This document shows positions 13,838-24,300 of a stretch of DNA of 64,000 nucleotides, piece by piece. Numbering within the stretch: position 1 is the stretch's first letter; the number at the start of each line of letters is the position of its first letter. The DNA is from Thermothielavioides terrestris NRRL 8126 (lineage: Eukaryota > Ascomycota > Sordariomycetes > Sordariales > Chaetomiaceae), in NCBI RefSeq assembly GCF_000226115.1, contig NC_016460.1:2542001-2606000 (forward strand), in the 5' to 3' direction. A program made the position numbers and the translations under genes. The notes under the pieces are model-generated. The model saw only the letters and a list, made by a program, of their open reading frames with translations, ran no database searches and was not told the DNA's origin.

Positions 13838-15016
13838 TCAAATGGAAGCCTTCAGAGGCTGCTCCTTAAGGATGCCTCTCAAGAACTCGTCGATGTGCTG
13901 GTTCGTCTCGGCCGGCTTCTCCCACAGCGCCCAATGCGTGGCATCCACCTCCCTCATGACCAGATTGTCAAAGTGCTTGTCCATACCCGCCGACATGGGC
14001 GGCGGCAGCGCCCTATCCCTCGTCGCCACCACCATCAGGGCAGGCACCCTGACCCTAGTCCTCCCCTCCTGCAGCAACTTCCGCTCCTCATCAAAGTTGA
14101 TTTTGGCCGTCTTATACCAGCACAATGGCCCTCTCATCCCGTTCTTGACGAACTCATCCGCATAGAAATCCAACTCCTCCTTGCTCATCAAGGGGCTCTC
14201 GCCGATCTTACCCACCTCCAATTTATCGAGCTTGAACCCGCTCAGCACATCAAACACGGGCTCTCCATCCTCGCGGCGCGCGCCATACTGTTTCAAATGT
14301 GAGTTAGCTCTTCCCTAATTGGGAGATTGGGGGCAGCTCGGGAGCAAAGGGATTCTTGACAAGGAGGAGGGGGGAAGAAAAGGGCGGATTTGACGCACCA
14401 TGACGCTCAACAACGCCCTGATCCTGTCCCTGCCCACCACCGCGTCCTCGACCTCGGTCCGCCCAAACTGCAGCTGGTACCCAAAGTTCGGCAGCCGCTT
14501 CACCATCTCCTCCCTGCTCAAGAACACCTCGCTGGGCGGCCAGAACGGCGTGCACACGCTGAACACGCCGCGCAACAGGTCCGGGCGCCACAGCGCGAAC
14601 CGCCAGGCCACCGCGCCGCCCCAGTCGTGTCCGCCGACGAAGAACTTCTCGCCCTCGCTCTCGGCCTGCTGCTGCTGTTGCACGTGGCGGACGAGGGCCA
14701 CGAGATCGTCCACGACGGCCTTGAACGAGTAGGCGGCGAGGTCGGGCGGCGCGTCGCTGCGGCCGAAGCCGACCAGGTCCGGCACGACCACGCGCAGGTT
14801 GAGGGCGAGCAGGCGCGGGACCTGGTAGCGCCAGCCGAACGAGAGGTCCGGGAAGCCGTGGATCAGGAGGATGGTTGCCGAGGGAGGCGGCGGCTGCGGC
14901 GTGGCGGGTTCGGCGAGCAGATAGTGGTAGGTCTTGCCCGAGGCTGGGATCTTGTACGTGCAGTGCTGCACGCGGGGGTCCGTGGGGGTGAGCTTGTCGA
15001 CTTTGGGGGTAGCCAT
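13838..15016 (-). CDS. Soluble epoxide hydrolase, alpha/beta-hydrolase fold
   Basis: Two exons, complement(13838-14287, 14399-15016), encode 355 aa, normal for a one-domain fungal epoxide hydrolase. The intron has GTGCGT/CAG borders. The N-terminal half shows the oxyanion motif HGFP (53-56), GFGRSD near 83-88, and the nucleophile elbow GHDWGG with Asp131 instead of Ser, which points to epoxide hydrolase rather than lipase. The second exon supplies a lid with tyrosines (near 248 and 264), a candidate acid at Asp297 and the catalytic His324 in ATHWALWEKP. The enzyme would open epoxides to vicinal diols by a covalent ester intermediate. Substrate is unknown: fatty-acid epoxides or xenobiotics are both possible. 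No signal peptide is seen. It does not sit in a biosynthetic cluster. Confidence 0.92.
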
Positions 15017-16133
15017 GGTTGTCTGTTTCTTGTTGATGTTTCTGTTGCTGATTGAGAGATTGGATACGGTACGTTCGTCTTGAGAGTGTTAGCAAGTCGT
15101 GCGTGTGAAAGTTGACTTCGGGGTGCACACGCGGAAGTGTGCGAAGACATGGAAGTAATAAGAGGGGTAAGTAAGGTTGGTCAAGTGCAACGGACTTACA
15201 AGACCTTAAGGATCAACTACCTCTACTTGCAATGTAGGCAAAATTCCCACCAAGCCACAGCAGTGCAGGAAGATTGTCCAACCTAAGTGTGTAAGCTGCA
15301 GAGCAGCCCACCTCCACAGTACACAGTTGATCGCTTTCTGCTCGCGAAGCTCAACGAAGTGCGCAGCTTGCGCTTATATACTGGAGGTAACCGTACATTA
15401 GGTAGCGAGCTTGGAGGAAGCTGCCCAGAGCCCTGAAACCATGCTCCCCACCCTCAAAGCATCGAGTTCCGGAGCTGCCTGCCCAACGTAGCAATCATCC
15501 CATGCATCACTCGTGGGCACCCCGCTTCCGTTGGCCCCTCTTTCCCAAAGCAATACGAGTAAACTGTGAGGCTGTTTGTGGTGTTCGACCCGGCCTCTCC
15601 GGGGTTCCCTTCACCTGATCAACCGGCTTAGCTAGGGGGACCGAGGTAACTTAGCCGCAACAGCCGGAAAGCACAAGATACTCGACAGAAGACGCACATT
15701 ACAATATTTTGCAATCGTTTTTGCTATCCGCGAGTGTCTGGCCCTACCTAAGGCACCTTAAGGTAGGTACCAGGTAAATAGGGAGGGAGTGTACGGCATG
15801 CACACCCGTCTGGGATCGCCAACGGAACGGCTCCGACGCTGCCTCGGCACGGCGTCCGGGACATCTCCGTCTCCGCGCCGCTGGGGCCTGCGAAATCCCG
15901 CCGGCCTCCGAAGTCCGCTCCGTGTCCGCTTACCGAAACCACTGTAACTGTCTTCTTCTGGCACAACCCCGGCCTAGGAGACCCCAAAACGAACGCCGCG
16001 GGATCCGATCAACCCGCCAGCATATCATACACACCGGGAAGGAAAAGCCGCTGACGGGGCACAAGACTCGCCTACACTTACAACAAAACACGCAGCGCAG
16101 GTTGAAGAGTAGGGCAGGAACGGAAAAGGCGCG
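15017..16133. other. Intergenic region upstream of epoxide hydrolase
   Basis: About 1.1 kb containing the epoxide hydrolase promoter and the 3' end of the pinin-like gene. No gene is seen. A short CCTTAAGG-type palindrome and AGGTAGGTACC repeats occur at 15744-15775, a sequence type that recurs at 57.2-57.5 kb. Confidence 0.5.
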
Positions 16134-17323
16134 TTAGTATATGACGATGTCCTCCTCGTCCTGCATCATCTCGTCTCCGTTTTCATCGTGGTCCTTGTCA
16201 TGATGATCACCCCGTAGTACCTTCGACGGGGTGGCGGCCACAGCGTCTTCCCGGTTAGTATCTTGCGGCGAAGGTTGGGGCTCACCAACCGTGGCTCTTT
16301 CTGCCCGTGAGTCCGAGTCTGGCTCGGATTTCGGCCGCTGCCCCTGCTGTCCCTGCTGCTCCTGCTGCTCCTGCTGCCCCTGCTGCCTGGGCGGAGGAGA
16401 CGGCGACCGTGGAGGAGGGCTCACGCCCAGCGCCCTGAGCCGCCGCTCCTTGAGCGACCTGAACTCGCGCGTCTCCCTGTCGATCATATCCTCGGCAGCG
16501 CGAATCTGTTCCTTGATGGTCTCCTCTTGCTCTTTGGTGAGCTCCCAGGGTATGTAGTACTGTGGCACGTCAGCGTCGTTCGAGACACGCCAATGGGCCG
16601 GTGCGTCCACCTACAAGTCTGGGTTCGCTTTTTGTGTGCAGACTGTGTGCCCTTGAAAGCAGAGCCGAGTGCCTGGTTCTCATCTACGCGGCAATCCAAA
16701 TCAGCTACAAGTTTCGTTCGGGGGAGGGAGGAGGGAGTGGGGGAAGGGGTTGCAGCTGAAGGAGACGTGACAACGTACCGCCTGCTCCTCGAGTTTGATC
16801 TGCTCAATCTGACGTGTCCTCTTCAGTTGCGCCAGCCTTTCGGCCCTGCGCTTCTCATCCTCGGCTCGCCTCTGCTGCGCCTTCTCGTGCTGCCGCCGCT
16901 CGATCTCGAGCCTCCTTTGCTGTTGGGATCCCGCCGTGGTCCGACTGAGCGTGCTGACCAAGCCGCCAAACAACCGTTGCCCGCGCTTTTTCTCTTCCAA
17001 ACTAACGGCCCGGCGGATTGGGGGCCCGCCCGATGCTGATGGTCTCCTCGCTTCGGGTGAGCGCCGGGCCCCTGGCTCGCGCTCCGGTTCCGGCTCCGTC
17101 GCATGCGCTCGTGTAGGCAACGTGTCCGTGTGCGTCCCATTTTGTCCCTCCCTAGTGGGCGCCGTCCGGTCTTCAGCTCTCTCATTCCTTGGCCCTCACC
17201 ATTGAGGTTGGGCACATCTTCGTTCCCGTCGTCGAGCTTGAGACGCTTCCCAGCGGTGTCCTCTTCGGTGAGCTCTGGAGTCGCTTTGCGCTTATGCGTG
17301 GCAACATCTTCCGATTCAGCCAT
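16134..17323 (-). CDS. Pinin/SDK/MemA-domain protein, splicing-associated
   Basis: The preferred model is complement(16134-16610, 16779-17107, 17200-17323), 309 aa. The middle exon carries the family core: RRAVSLEEKKRGQRLFGGL followed by a long basic and acidic coiled coil. The last exon continues with YYIPWELT and a helical segment, then a Gln-rich stretch and an acidic tail ending DEEDIVIY. Human pinin joins the apoptosis- and splicing-associated and exon-junction complexes; a nuclear RNA-processing role is inferred. The intron at 16611-16778 is well supported (GTACGT/TAG). The first intron is the weak point: donor GTGAGG at 17199 is good, but acceptor GAG at 17108 was chosen because it restores reading phase; a TAG at about 17152 does not. 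The N-terminal 45 residues could therefore be wrong. Confidence 0.78.
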
Positions 17324-17932
17324 CTGAGCTTGTGGCACGCCGGCACTCGATTGCGATATGATAGGTGTAGCGCAGATTTGGATCGCTTGGAAACCGCTGC
17401 TCAATGCGCAGCGAGCTGGCTGGAACAGTGCAGTGGGGACAAAGGCGTGTGTGCGATCCTGATTGCCTGTTTCGGGGCGCCGTTCGAATTGCCTGTGTTG
17501 TAACAGAGGCACGGTGTTGGGAAAGGTGGCCCTTCCCTAGGTGCCGTAGCTTATCGCGAATCGCGGGAGCATGCCCGTTAAGCCAGCGTTGTCCCGTCGC
17601 ATGCTTTCACGAGTGGAGCTGCTTCAACTGTTAACCCGAACCCTCTAAGCAAGTTGTAACAGAGCGAACTGTCATAGAAATTACTGGAAATAACTAGGTA
17701 GGTAACGTATTAACGCCACGGTGACAAAGCCTCGGTGACGTGCAATTTCGGTCGCAGGTAATCGGCCTTCGGCATCTTCAACACGACCACGAGGCGACGA
17801 GACGAATCGCTTTAGCACGCCTATCCATACCCATCACCCCTTTGATCGTTGACCCTTTCGACTGGATTGCTTTCCCCAAACCATCCATCACTCTCGACAA
17901 ACAGCAAGGCCAGCTAAGTCCCAACCCGCACC
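17324..17932. promoter_or_regulatory. Divergent promoter, pinin / PHF5A
   Basis: The 609 bases between two start codons must serve both genes, each linked to splicing. Near the PHF5A side there is a CGGTGAC repeat, the second copy running into TGACGT, a CRE-like half-site (about 17719-17743). Factor binding is not shown. Confidence 0.5.
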
Positions 17933-18436
17933 ATGTCGCGCCATCATCCGTACGTGCTCCCCTCCCCCATACCCCCTTCTTCCCCTCCCCCACCATTTGA
18001 ACATCATACTAAAACCCGTCCGTTCGTCCTCAGCGACCTGGTCATGTGCCGCAAGCAAGCCGGCATCGCAATCGGGCGGCTGTGCGACAAGTGCGACGGC
18101 AAGTGTCCCGTCTGCGACTCGTACGTGCGCCCGACGACGCTGGTGCGCATCTGCGACGAGTGCAGCTTCGGCAACTACCAGAACAAGTGCGTCGTGTGCG
18201 GCGGCGAGGGCATCTCGGACGCCTTCTACTGCTTCGAGTGCACCCGCCTCGAGAAGGACCGCGACGGGTGTCCCAAGATCATCAACCTGGGCAGCTCGCG
18301 GACGGATGTAAGTTTTCTCTCCATCTCCATCTCCATCTCCCGACCCCCCCCAGCTGGAGTGTGGCCGGATCGCTGACCTCTGCGTGTTTGTGTGTAGCTA
18401 TTCTACCAGAAGAAAACGAATCGGTCGACGTTCTAG
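17933..18436 (+). CDS. PHF5A/Rds3, SF3b subunit of U2 snRNP
   Basis: Exons are 17933-17949, 18034-18307 and 18398-18436, giving 109 aa, the family length. The first coding exon is only 17 nt and encodes MSRHH plus part of a Pro codon. The fused start [16 protein letters not shown] matches the strongly conserved PHF5A opening. The body has the expected CxxC clusters ([25 protein letters not shown]) that fold into a zinc knot, and ends [15 protein letters not shown] then LFYQKK. In the SF3b complex the protein holds the branch-site adenosine pocket with SF3B1. All junctions have canonical GT-AG borders and the phases agree. Its neighbour on the left, transcribed away, is also splicing-associated. 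Confidence 0.97.
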
Positions 18437-18814
18437 TGATGGGGTGGCCCGGGTTTGGGCTGGTTTCTCTTCTCTGGATTGGCGTTGGTGTGGATGGATG
18501 GCATGGGCGAGTTGATTTCCTGGGAGGATCTTCTGCATTCGATGGCGTCTTGGAGTTCATTCGGAGCATTCTAAAAGGGATATGAAAACAACCACACCAG
18601 AAGTCCTCCGCAATCTGCTGACAGCTCTTGAGCATCTATGCTTGGTGTCTTCCAGCTTATGCTAATAAAATCGTCATTTCATGCGTTTCTACAAAGGAAA
18701 TCGGATGCCAATAACCAACATCTGGCACCACGTGAGCGTATTAATACATACGGGATCCCGTCCCTTTGCACAGATACCTTGGAATCCGGCACCTAAGCAA
18801 CCAGGGGTGGGTGC
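18437..18814. other. Convergent 3' region, PHF5A / PEX26
   Basis: The 378 bases carry the 3' ends of both genes. AATAAAAT at about 18663-18670 is a plausible polyadenylation signal for PHF5A. No gene is seen. Confidence 0.45.
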
Positions 18815-20336
18815 TTAGATGTAGCTGACCTTCGTGCCCATCCCGGCCGTGGCTTTCACCTTGGCCCAGCTGACCCCCACGATCTGCGCGATCCTCTCTC
18901 GGATTCTCCTCCGGCTCAGCAGAAGGAGAAGCCCGATAATGAATGCCAACATCCGCAGCAGCACGTACGGCTGTGTCTTGAATGACCCAGCGAGCTCGTC
19001 GATGAGCACTCGGAGATTCTCCAACACCCTCGATGCCCTGGACATCAGCGTCGGAGCCGCGACGGCAGTATCGCCGCCGCCGCCGCCGGCAGCAGGGCCT
19101 CTCCCCGCCAACGGCCCTCTCGGCCGCAAAATACCGCCCCCACCCGACGGACTCCCGGGTGGTTTATTCCTCGACACCGACGACGGCGGCGGGAGCGGCG
19201 GCGTAGACGACGTCCCCTCGACGCCAAAATCCACCTCAGTAGCGCTCACTCGTTTCGCCGCCGCTTCCGCCGCCTCCCTCTTCAGGCGCTCCTCGTCCAG
19301 CCTCCTCCGCTCGCGCGCCTCGTTCTCCGCCCGCAGCCGCCTGGCCTGCTCGACGTCGCGGCGGATCGCCTCCTCCCGCCGGCGGCGCTCCTCCTCCTCC
19401 CGGCGCTCCGCCTCGAGCTGCTCCTCCTGCAGGGTCTGCAGCGCCTGCAGGAAGGCCTCGCGCCGCTCGTCGTCGAGCACGGGGCTCACGGAGATGAACT
19501 CGCGCGCGTACTCCCACTCGCCGTTGCGCGGCAGGACGTGCAGCGTGTAGAGCTCGAGCAGCTTGACGCGCGCGTTGAGGTCGCGGGGCGTGTCGGCGCC
19601 GCTGGGGCCGCCGCGGCGCGCGTGGTTGTTGCTGCCCGCGGCTGGGGAGCGGTAGCGGCGGGATGGGGACTCCGCGAAGCGGTCTGAGCTGATCTCCAGA
19701 TTGGGCGTGCGGGCTGCGGCGAGGTAGTTTTCGAGCCGTTTTTGGTTGAGAACTTGCGTTTTGGAGTGCGCTAAGAGGAGGGTGGCTCTGGATGGTGTTA
19801 GCGGGAAAACGGGCTTGCAAGGAAACCATGAATCGGTTGCGGACGTACAGGTTGATGACCACCTCGGCGTCAACATCCCCCTCGACGCCGTGGTATCCGT
19901 TACAGACTACCTCCTCCCAAATCTCTCCCTCCCGAACCTTGTGGCAAAGTGCCCTCCACTCATGCGTCCCAAACGCCTCCTTGCCGTCGTCCGAATCAAG
20001 CTCGACAATCGCATTCAGGATGGTGAGGTACAGGCTCCACACCTTGACCCTCGATGACCGCGACGCCGTGGCGACCGGCGCGGGCTCGAACGAGCCATTC
20101 TGCTCGTCCGACGCAAGTGGAGATATGAGAGGTAGCACGGTTGACAGGGCCTCGGGTAGGCGACGCGTGAGGAAGAGCGTGGACGCCTGGCGGTATGTCT
20201 TTGAGATGTGCGAGGCGGCGGCGTGGCGGCCGGAAGGGACGGATAACGACAGCGACGGTATTGACGCGGACAGGCCTCGCGCCTGCGAGAGAGTGTCCGC
20301 CGCTGTGTACAATGCACGATTCGGACCCGAAGCCAT
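18815..20336 (-). CDS. PEX26: Peroxin 26, tail-anchored peroxisomal protein
   Basis: Two exons, complement(18815-19787, 19849-20336), encode 486 aa. The intron (GTACGT/CAG, 61 nt) was fixed by phase: it joins VVIN to [11 protein letters not shown] through a split Leu codon. Residues about 285-350 form a charged Glu/Arg coiled coil. A single hydrophobic helix ([17 protein letters not shown], about 437-453) sits 33 residues from the end, followed by basic RRRIRER and the terminus GMGTKVSYI, which I recall from filamentous fungal PEX26. The layout is that of a tail-anchored protein. PEX26, like yeast Pex15, tethers the Pex1/Pex6 AAA ATPases that recycle the Pex5 receptor from the peroxisome membrane. 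Identification rests on overall architecture and tail, so it is less certain than the enzymes here. Confidence 0.78.
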
Positions 20337-21369
20337 CGTGGAGTGGATGACAAGCAGGGTGCACACGTCGTTCGGACTCGCGTTGTTGTGTCGTCCAGCT
20401 CGCAGCGAGAACGGGGAATCAAAACACAACGGCGTTTCGCTTCAGCGGGACCGTCTTGCCGTCGCGTCGCCAAACGCGAGAGGTCATGCCCAAGGGAGAG
20501 ATGTAGGCGGCGCGGTACGGGTCATTGGCGACGCGTGACCAGGACCCAAAATGCCGGGCGCAGTTGCAACATGTGCCTGCTTTGCGGGCCTTGCTGGCCG
20601 CAAATTGCTGGAGCTTGAGCCTCGGCTTCAACCCGGGGACATACCGAGCCGAGTGGGTCCTAGTCGGCATTGTCCTGACTGCGCAGTGGGGGTCAGTGAT
20701 TGCCCAACTGGGTATGCCAAACTGCGGCCTCTTCTCTCGACACATATACAAGTTACGTGGTTATATTGAGCCCCCTGTAACTGATTAAAACTATACCACA
20801 GTATCTTTCGGAATCAAAAGTGGCACTGATACCGGACTAGGAACGTACATCCAGAACTTGTCGAGCATGACCGGAGCAAGTACCGTTGTGAGCTTGTTCC
20901 ATAATTCGGGTTAGGGTTCCCAGGTTAAGCGGATGCCGTTGGCTGTGACTATGCCAAGCCCGACCGTTTCCAGGGCGACCCGGTCCAGGAGAGTGAGCGT
21001 TGCATTCCATTCAAGGACATTCAAGGGGCAAAAGAAGCCTCAGGAGGGAGGTGCCCTTCTCACGACCCATCCGTACCTCCAGGTATATGCACGTAGGTAG
21101 GCATGTGGATGTATGTGGACAGTAGGTAGCTCACATCGGTACTTGTCTCTTATTCTTGGTTCAGAGTCAAGAGACAAAACCCAAGTCCAAATGCCTTAAC
21201 TGCTGTCTAATACGAATCGTGCCATACTTCGTGTGCACCCTCCCGTGTTAAGCCAAGCCGCCCCCCTCGCCGAATACCTGTGTACCTGACTATGGTATGA
21301 ATCCATCGCACACAGTCACGCCTCCTCTCGCCCGGCAATGCCACAAACAAAAAAAATGCATTGCTTAGC
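20337..21369. other. Intergenic region, PEX26 promoter and UTP10 3' end
   Basis: About 1.0 kb without a recognisable gene. The PEX26 promoter lies in the left part; the right end holds the UTP10 terminator, where the minus strand is T-rich (the A run in ACAAAAAAAATG at 21347-21358). Confidence 0.5.
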
Positions 21370-24300
21370 TCACTGCAACATCGAATCCAAGCTCTCGCCC
21401 AGCTTCTCCTCGATGGCCACAATCCAGCGCCTGTTCTCCCGCTCCACGACCTCGTCGTCGTCATCCTGCAACTCGCTGATATACGGGAGCATCTCCGGCA
21501 GCGCTTGCAGCCACTCCTCGCCCAGCCTGTCCGCCAGCGCCTGCTGGCACCGGACCGCCGCCAGCCGGACCGCCGCCTGGCCGTTGCGCAGATGCTTGAG
21601 CAGCGCGCCGTTGAGCTCCTTGTGGTGCTCCTGCGAGTCGGCCGCGGCCGCGAGCTCGACCACCGCCGGCACGAGATCCTCGGTCGCGTCGACCGCCGCG
21701 GCGTGCAGGAACTGCTCGACCAGCACGGGCGCGACGGCGCCGAAGTGCGCCGGCGCCTGCCAGAAGCCGTCCTGGTCGTGCTCGAAGCACCGCGCGAGCG
21801 TGCGCAGGACAATCTTCCAGAGCTTCTTCTCGTTGGCGTCTCTGATGTTGGCGGAGGAGAGAACCTTGGCGGCGCTCTCGATGATGTAGGAGGCGTAGCT
21901 GGTGACGATGGACTTGAGGTTGTCGAAAAAAGCGTGAAGGAAGCCGTACACGGCGAACAAGCGGAGGATTCGCCCAGCCGCGTCGCTCTTCGGGAGTCCC
22001 GTCCACGCCCACTCCATAAGCTTGGAGAAGATCGGCCGGAAGGTGGCGTCGTTGAGCTTGTAGATCATTTTGAGCGCGTCTTCGCTGATCTTGGCCTCGA
22101 TAGCCTCCACATCCGACGGGCTGATTGTGAGCTGCCCAGAGACGGTCATTCTTCTGAGGTCCAGGGCGTTGAGGAATATGGACGAGAGCGACGACACGTT
22201 CTTCGCCACGACCGGCTTAGAATGCTTGTCCAGCGCCATCCCCAGAATCTGGAGATATTCTGTGACGGCCTGTCCAGCGTTAGCAGGTTGCTGGAATCAC
22301 GCCGAATACAAACGGACTTACCGAGAAACCGTGGCTGGCAGCAGACGCCCAGTTCTTGTCCAGAGCGTTGTACAGAACCTTGGGGTCGACCAGCTTCGCG
22401 AGGAACTGGAGACAGTGCAACCGGCTGGTGTTCGACTCGTCGTCCAGCTCAGCAGCTGCCGAGGCATTGGAGCAGGCCAGCAGTCGGTCGAGGTATGTCC
22501 CGCTGATCATGTAGGGGATATGCTGGGCCAGAGCGGCCACGAAGGCATAAGCGGCATTGTGCAGCTCGGCATCGGGTTCCTCGTCGTTCAGGCTCTGTTC
22601 CAGATATGCTAGTGCCCTCGGTATTGCGGAAGGCAGGACTGGGACAATGCCGTCCTGGAGCACATCCACAAGCGAGGCAAGACAGAGCAACGCCATCACC
22701 CGCAAGCTCTGTGACGGCTGGCCAAGGCAGTCATCGCCTGCGATGGTTGCGGCGGCCGCAGCGACAGCATCGAGGTCCTTCTTGCCGTACTTCTCAGAGA
22801 TCTTGTCGACGCATGTCACCGCCGTGTGCTTGTAGTCCATGTCATCCGACTCGCGAATGACAGCAGTCAGCTGTGGTAGGAAAGCAAGCAACGCGTCCCT
22901 AGACTTGGGGTCCGTGGTGCTCTCGCTGTCCACCCGGAGCTCGAGGGCCCGCAGCACCCTCTGTCGCAAGCCCACGTTGGAGCGATCAAGCAGCGCCTCC
23001 ACGCTTTTGATAAACTCGGCGATCGAGAGCAGGTTCAGCAGGTTGGAAAGCGCATCGCCGCATCGGCTGTAAAGAGTCTTCCTGGTCTTGACTGTGCTGG
23101 CCAGCGACAAGATGCTTTCCAGGAGGGCTGCATAGAGATCGCGGACCTTGCCCGACTCCATATCATCTACCTCGGCCAACTGGGTGATCTCCCGCTTCAG
23201 GCGCCTGTTTCCAAGCAAGTGCGGCAGCAGATTCAGCTGCTTTGAGGCGACCTGCTGGGCGTCTTGATCTCCGGCTCCATCGCCGCCGAGCAGCACGCTT
23301 GAGAGAGCAGGTTTCGGCTTGAAGATGTCGCTGATCAGATCCAGAAGCCTGATCAGGGTCTGCAGCTGGGTTCCAACGGAGAAGGAGCTCATCATCTGAG
23401 TCGTGAACGAGATCATGTTGTCGGTTGCTCCGTATCTGTCGACAAACATGGCAAGTACAGCGAAGAGGAAGTCCTCCGGCCCGAGGTTTTGCACAAGGGA
23501 GATGAAGAGGTCTTGCTTTCGGTGCGACGGTATGTGCTCGTATGCGGTTACGAAGCTGGCTAGCAGAGCTTTGGTGCTAGCAACCACGTTCCGTCCCTTC
23601 TTCCGGAAAGTGTCGATCAAGGGTGGTATAACCTCCTTGATGGTCTGGTTGACGACGTGGGCCGAGTAATCATCGGCCTGCTTCAGCACCGAGCTGCCCA
23701 TATAGGTGAAAATCGGCATAACGCTTTGCAGCACCACGTCAGGGGCTGTCCGCGCCAGGCTCGCCACCAGAAGCAGCGCCGAATTGATGACGGCGGGACT
23801 GGAAGACTTTTGGATGCACGCAGCCAAGATATCCCCGTGCCCAACGGACGCATCGATCGTCAGGTCCTTGTTGTCCTTGTATGCCGGGATCATGGCTAAG
23901 AGACTGCTCAGGACCAGGTTTTGCAGGTACCCTAATTCGGATCCAAGGAGGGTGCTGAGATGGTGAAGGTCCGAGAGCGTCGAGAAGAGGATTGGCAGAA
24001 GTTCGGGATGGTTCGCCGGATTGGCCTCCTGGACGAGCTCAAGAACGAATGTGGTCTTGTTCAGAGCGGCCTTCAGCTCGGGACTGCTCTGCAAGGCCAC
24101 GCTGCGGCTCTGCTCTGTTGCGCTGACTCGTCTCCGCTTATTCGCGGGCTTCTCAGTCGCAAGCCTGAACTCTTCTTGCAGCGAGTCGAGGAAATGGAGC
24201 AGGATATCAGTCGTCAGCTCCACGTTTCGTAGAAGTTCCACGGCTTCTGTAACGATGAAGCCCTGCTCGCTCGAAAGTGGACTTTGCGCCAGGTTGAACA

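Noticed and set aside
13838..15016. Peroxisomal targeting (PTS1) of the epoxide hydrolase
   Set aside because: The C-terminus Ala-Ser-Ile does not match the SKL-type signal.
12794..20336. A secondary-metabolite cluster around the epoxide hydrolase
   Set aside because: All neighbours are housekeeping genes; no synthase, P450 or transporter is present.
19236..20429. 397-codon frame across the PEX26 intron
   Set aside because: Reading through the intron gives an Arg/Pro/Ala-rich tail in the wrong frame; splicing restores the coiled coil and membrane anchor.
21361..22506. 381-codon plus-strand frame opposite UTP10
   Set aside because: Antisense shadow of the UTP10 C-terminal exon, with no independent features.
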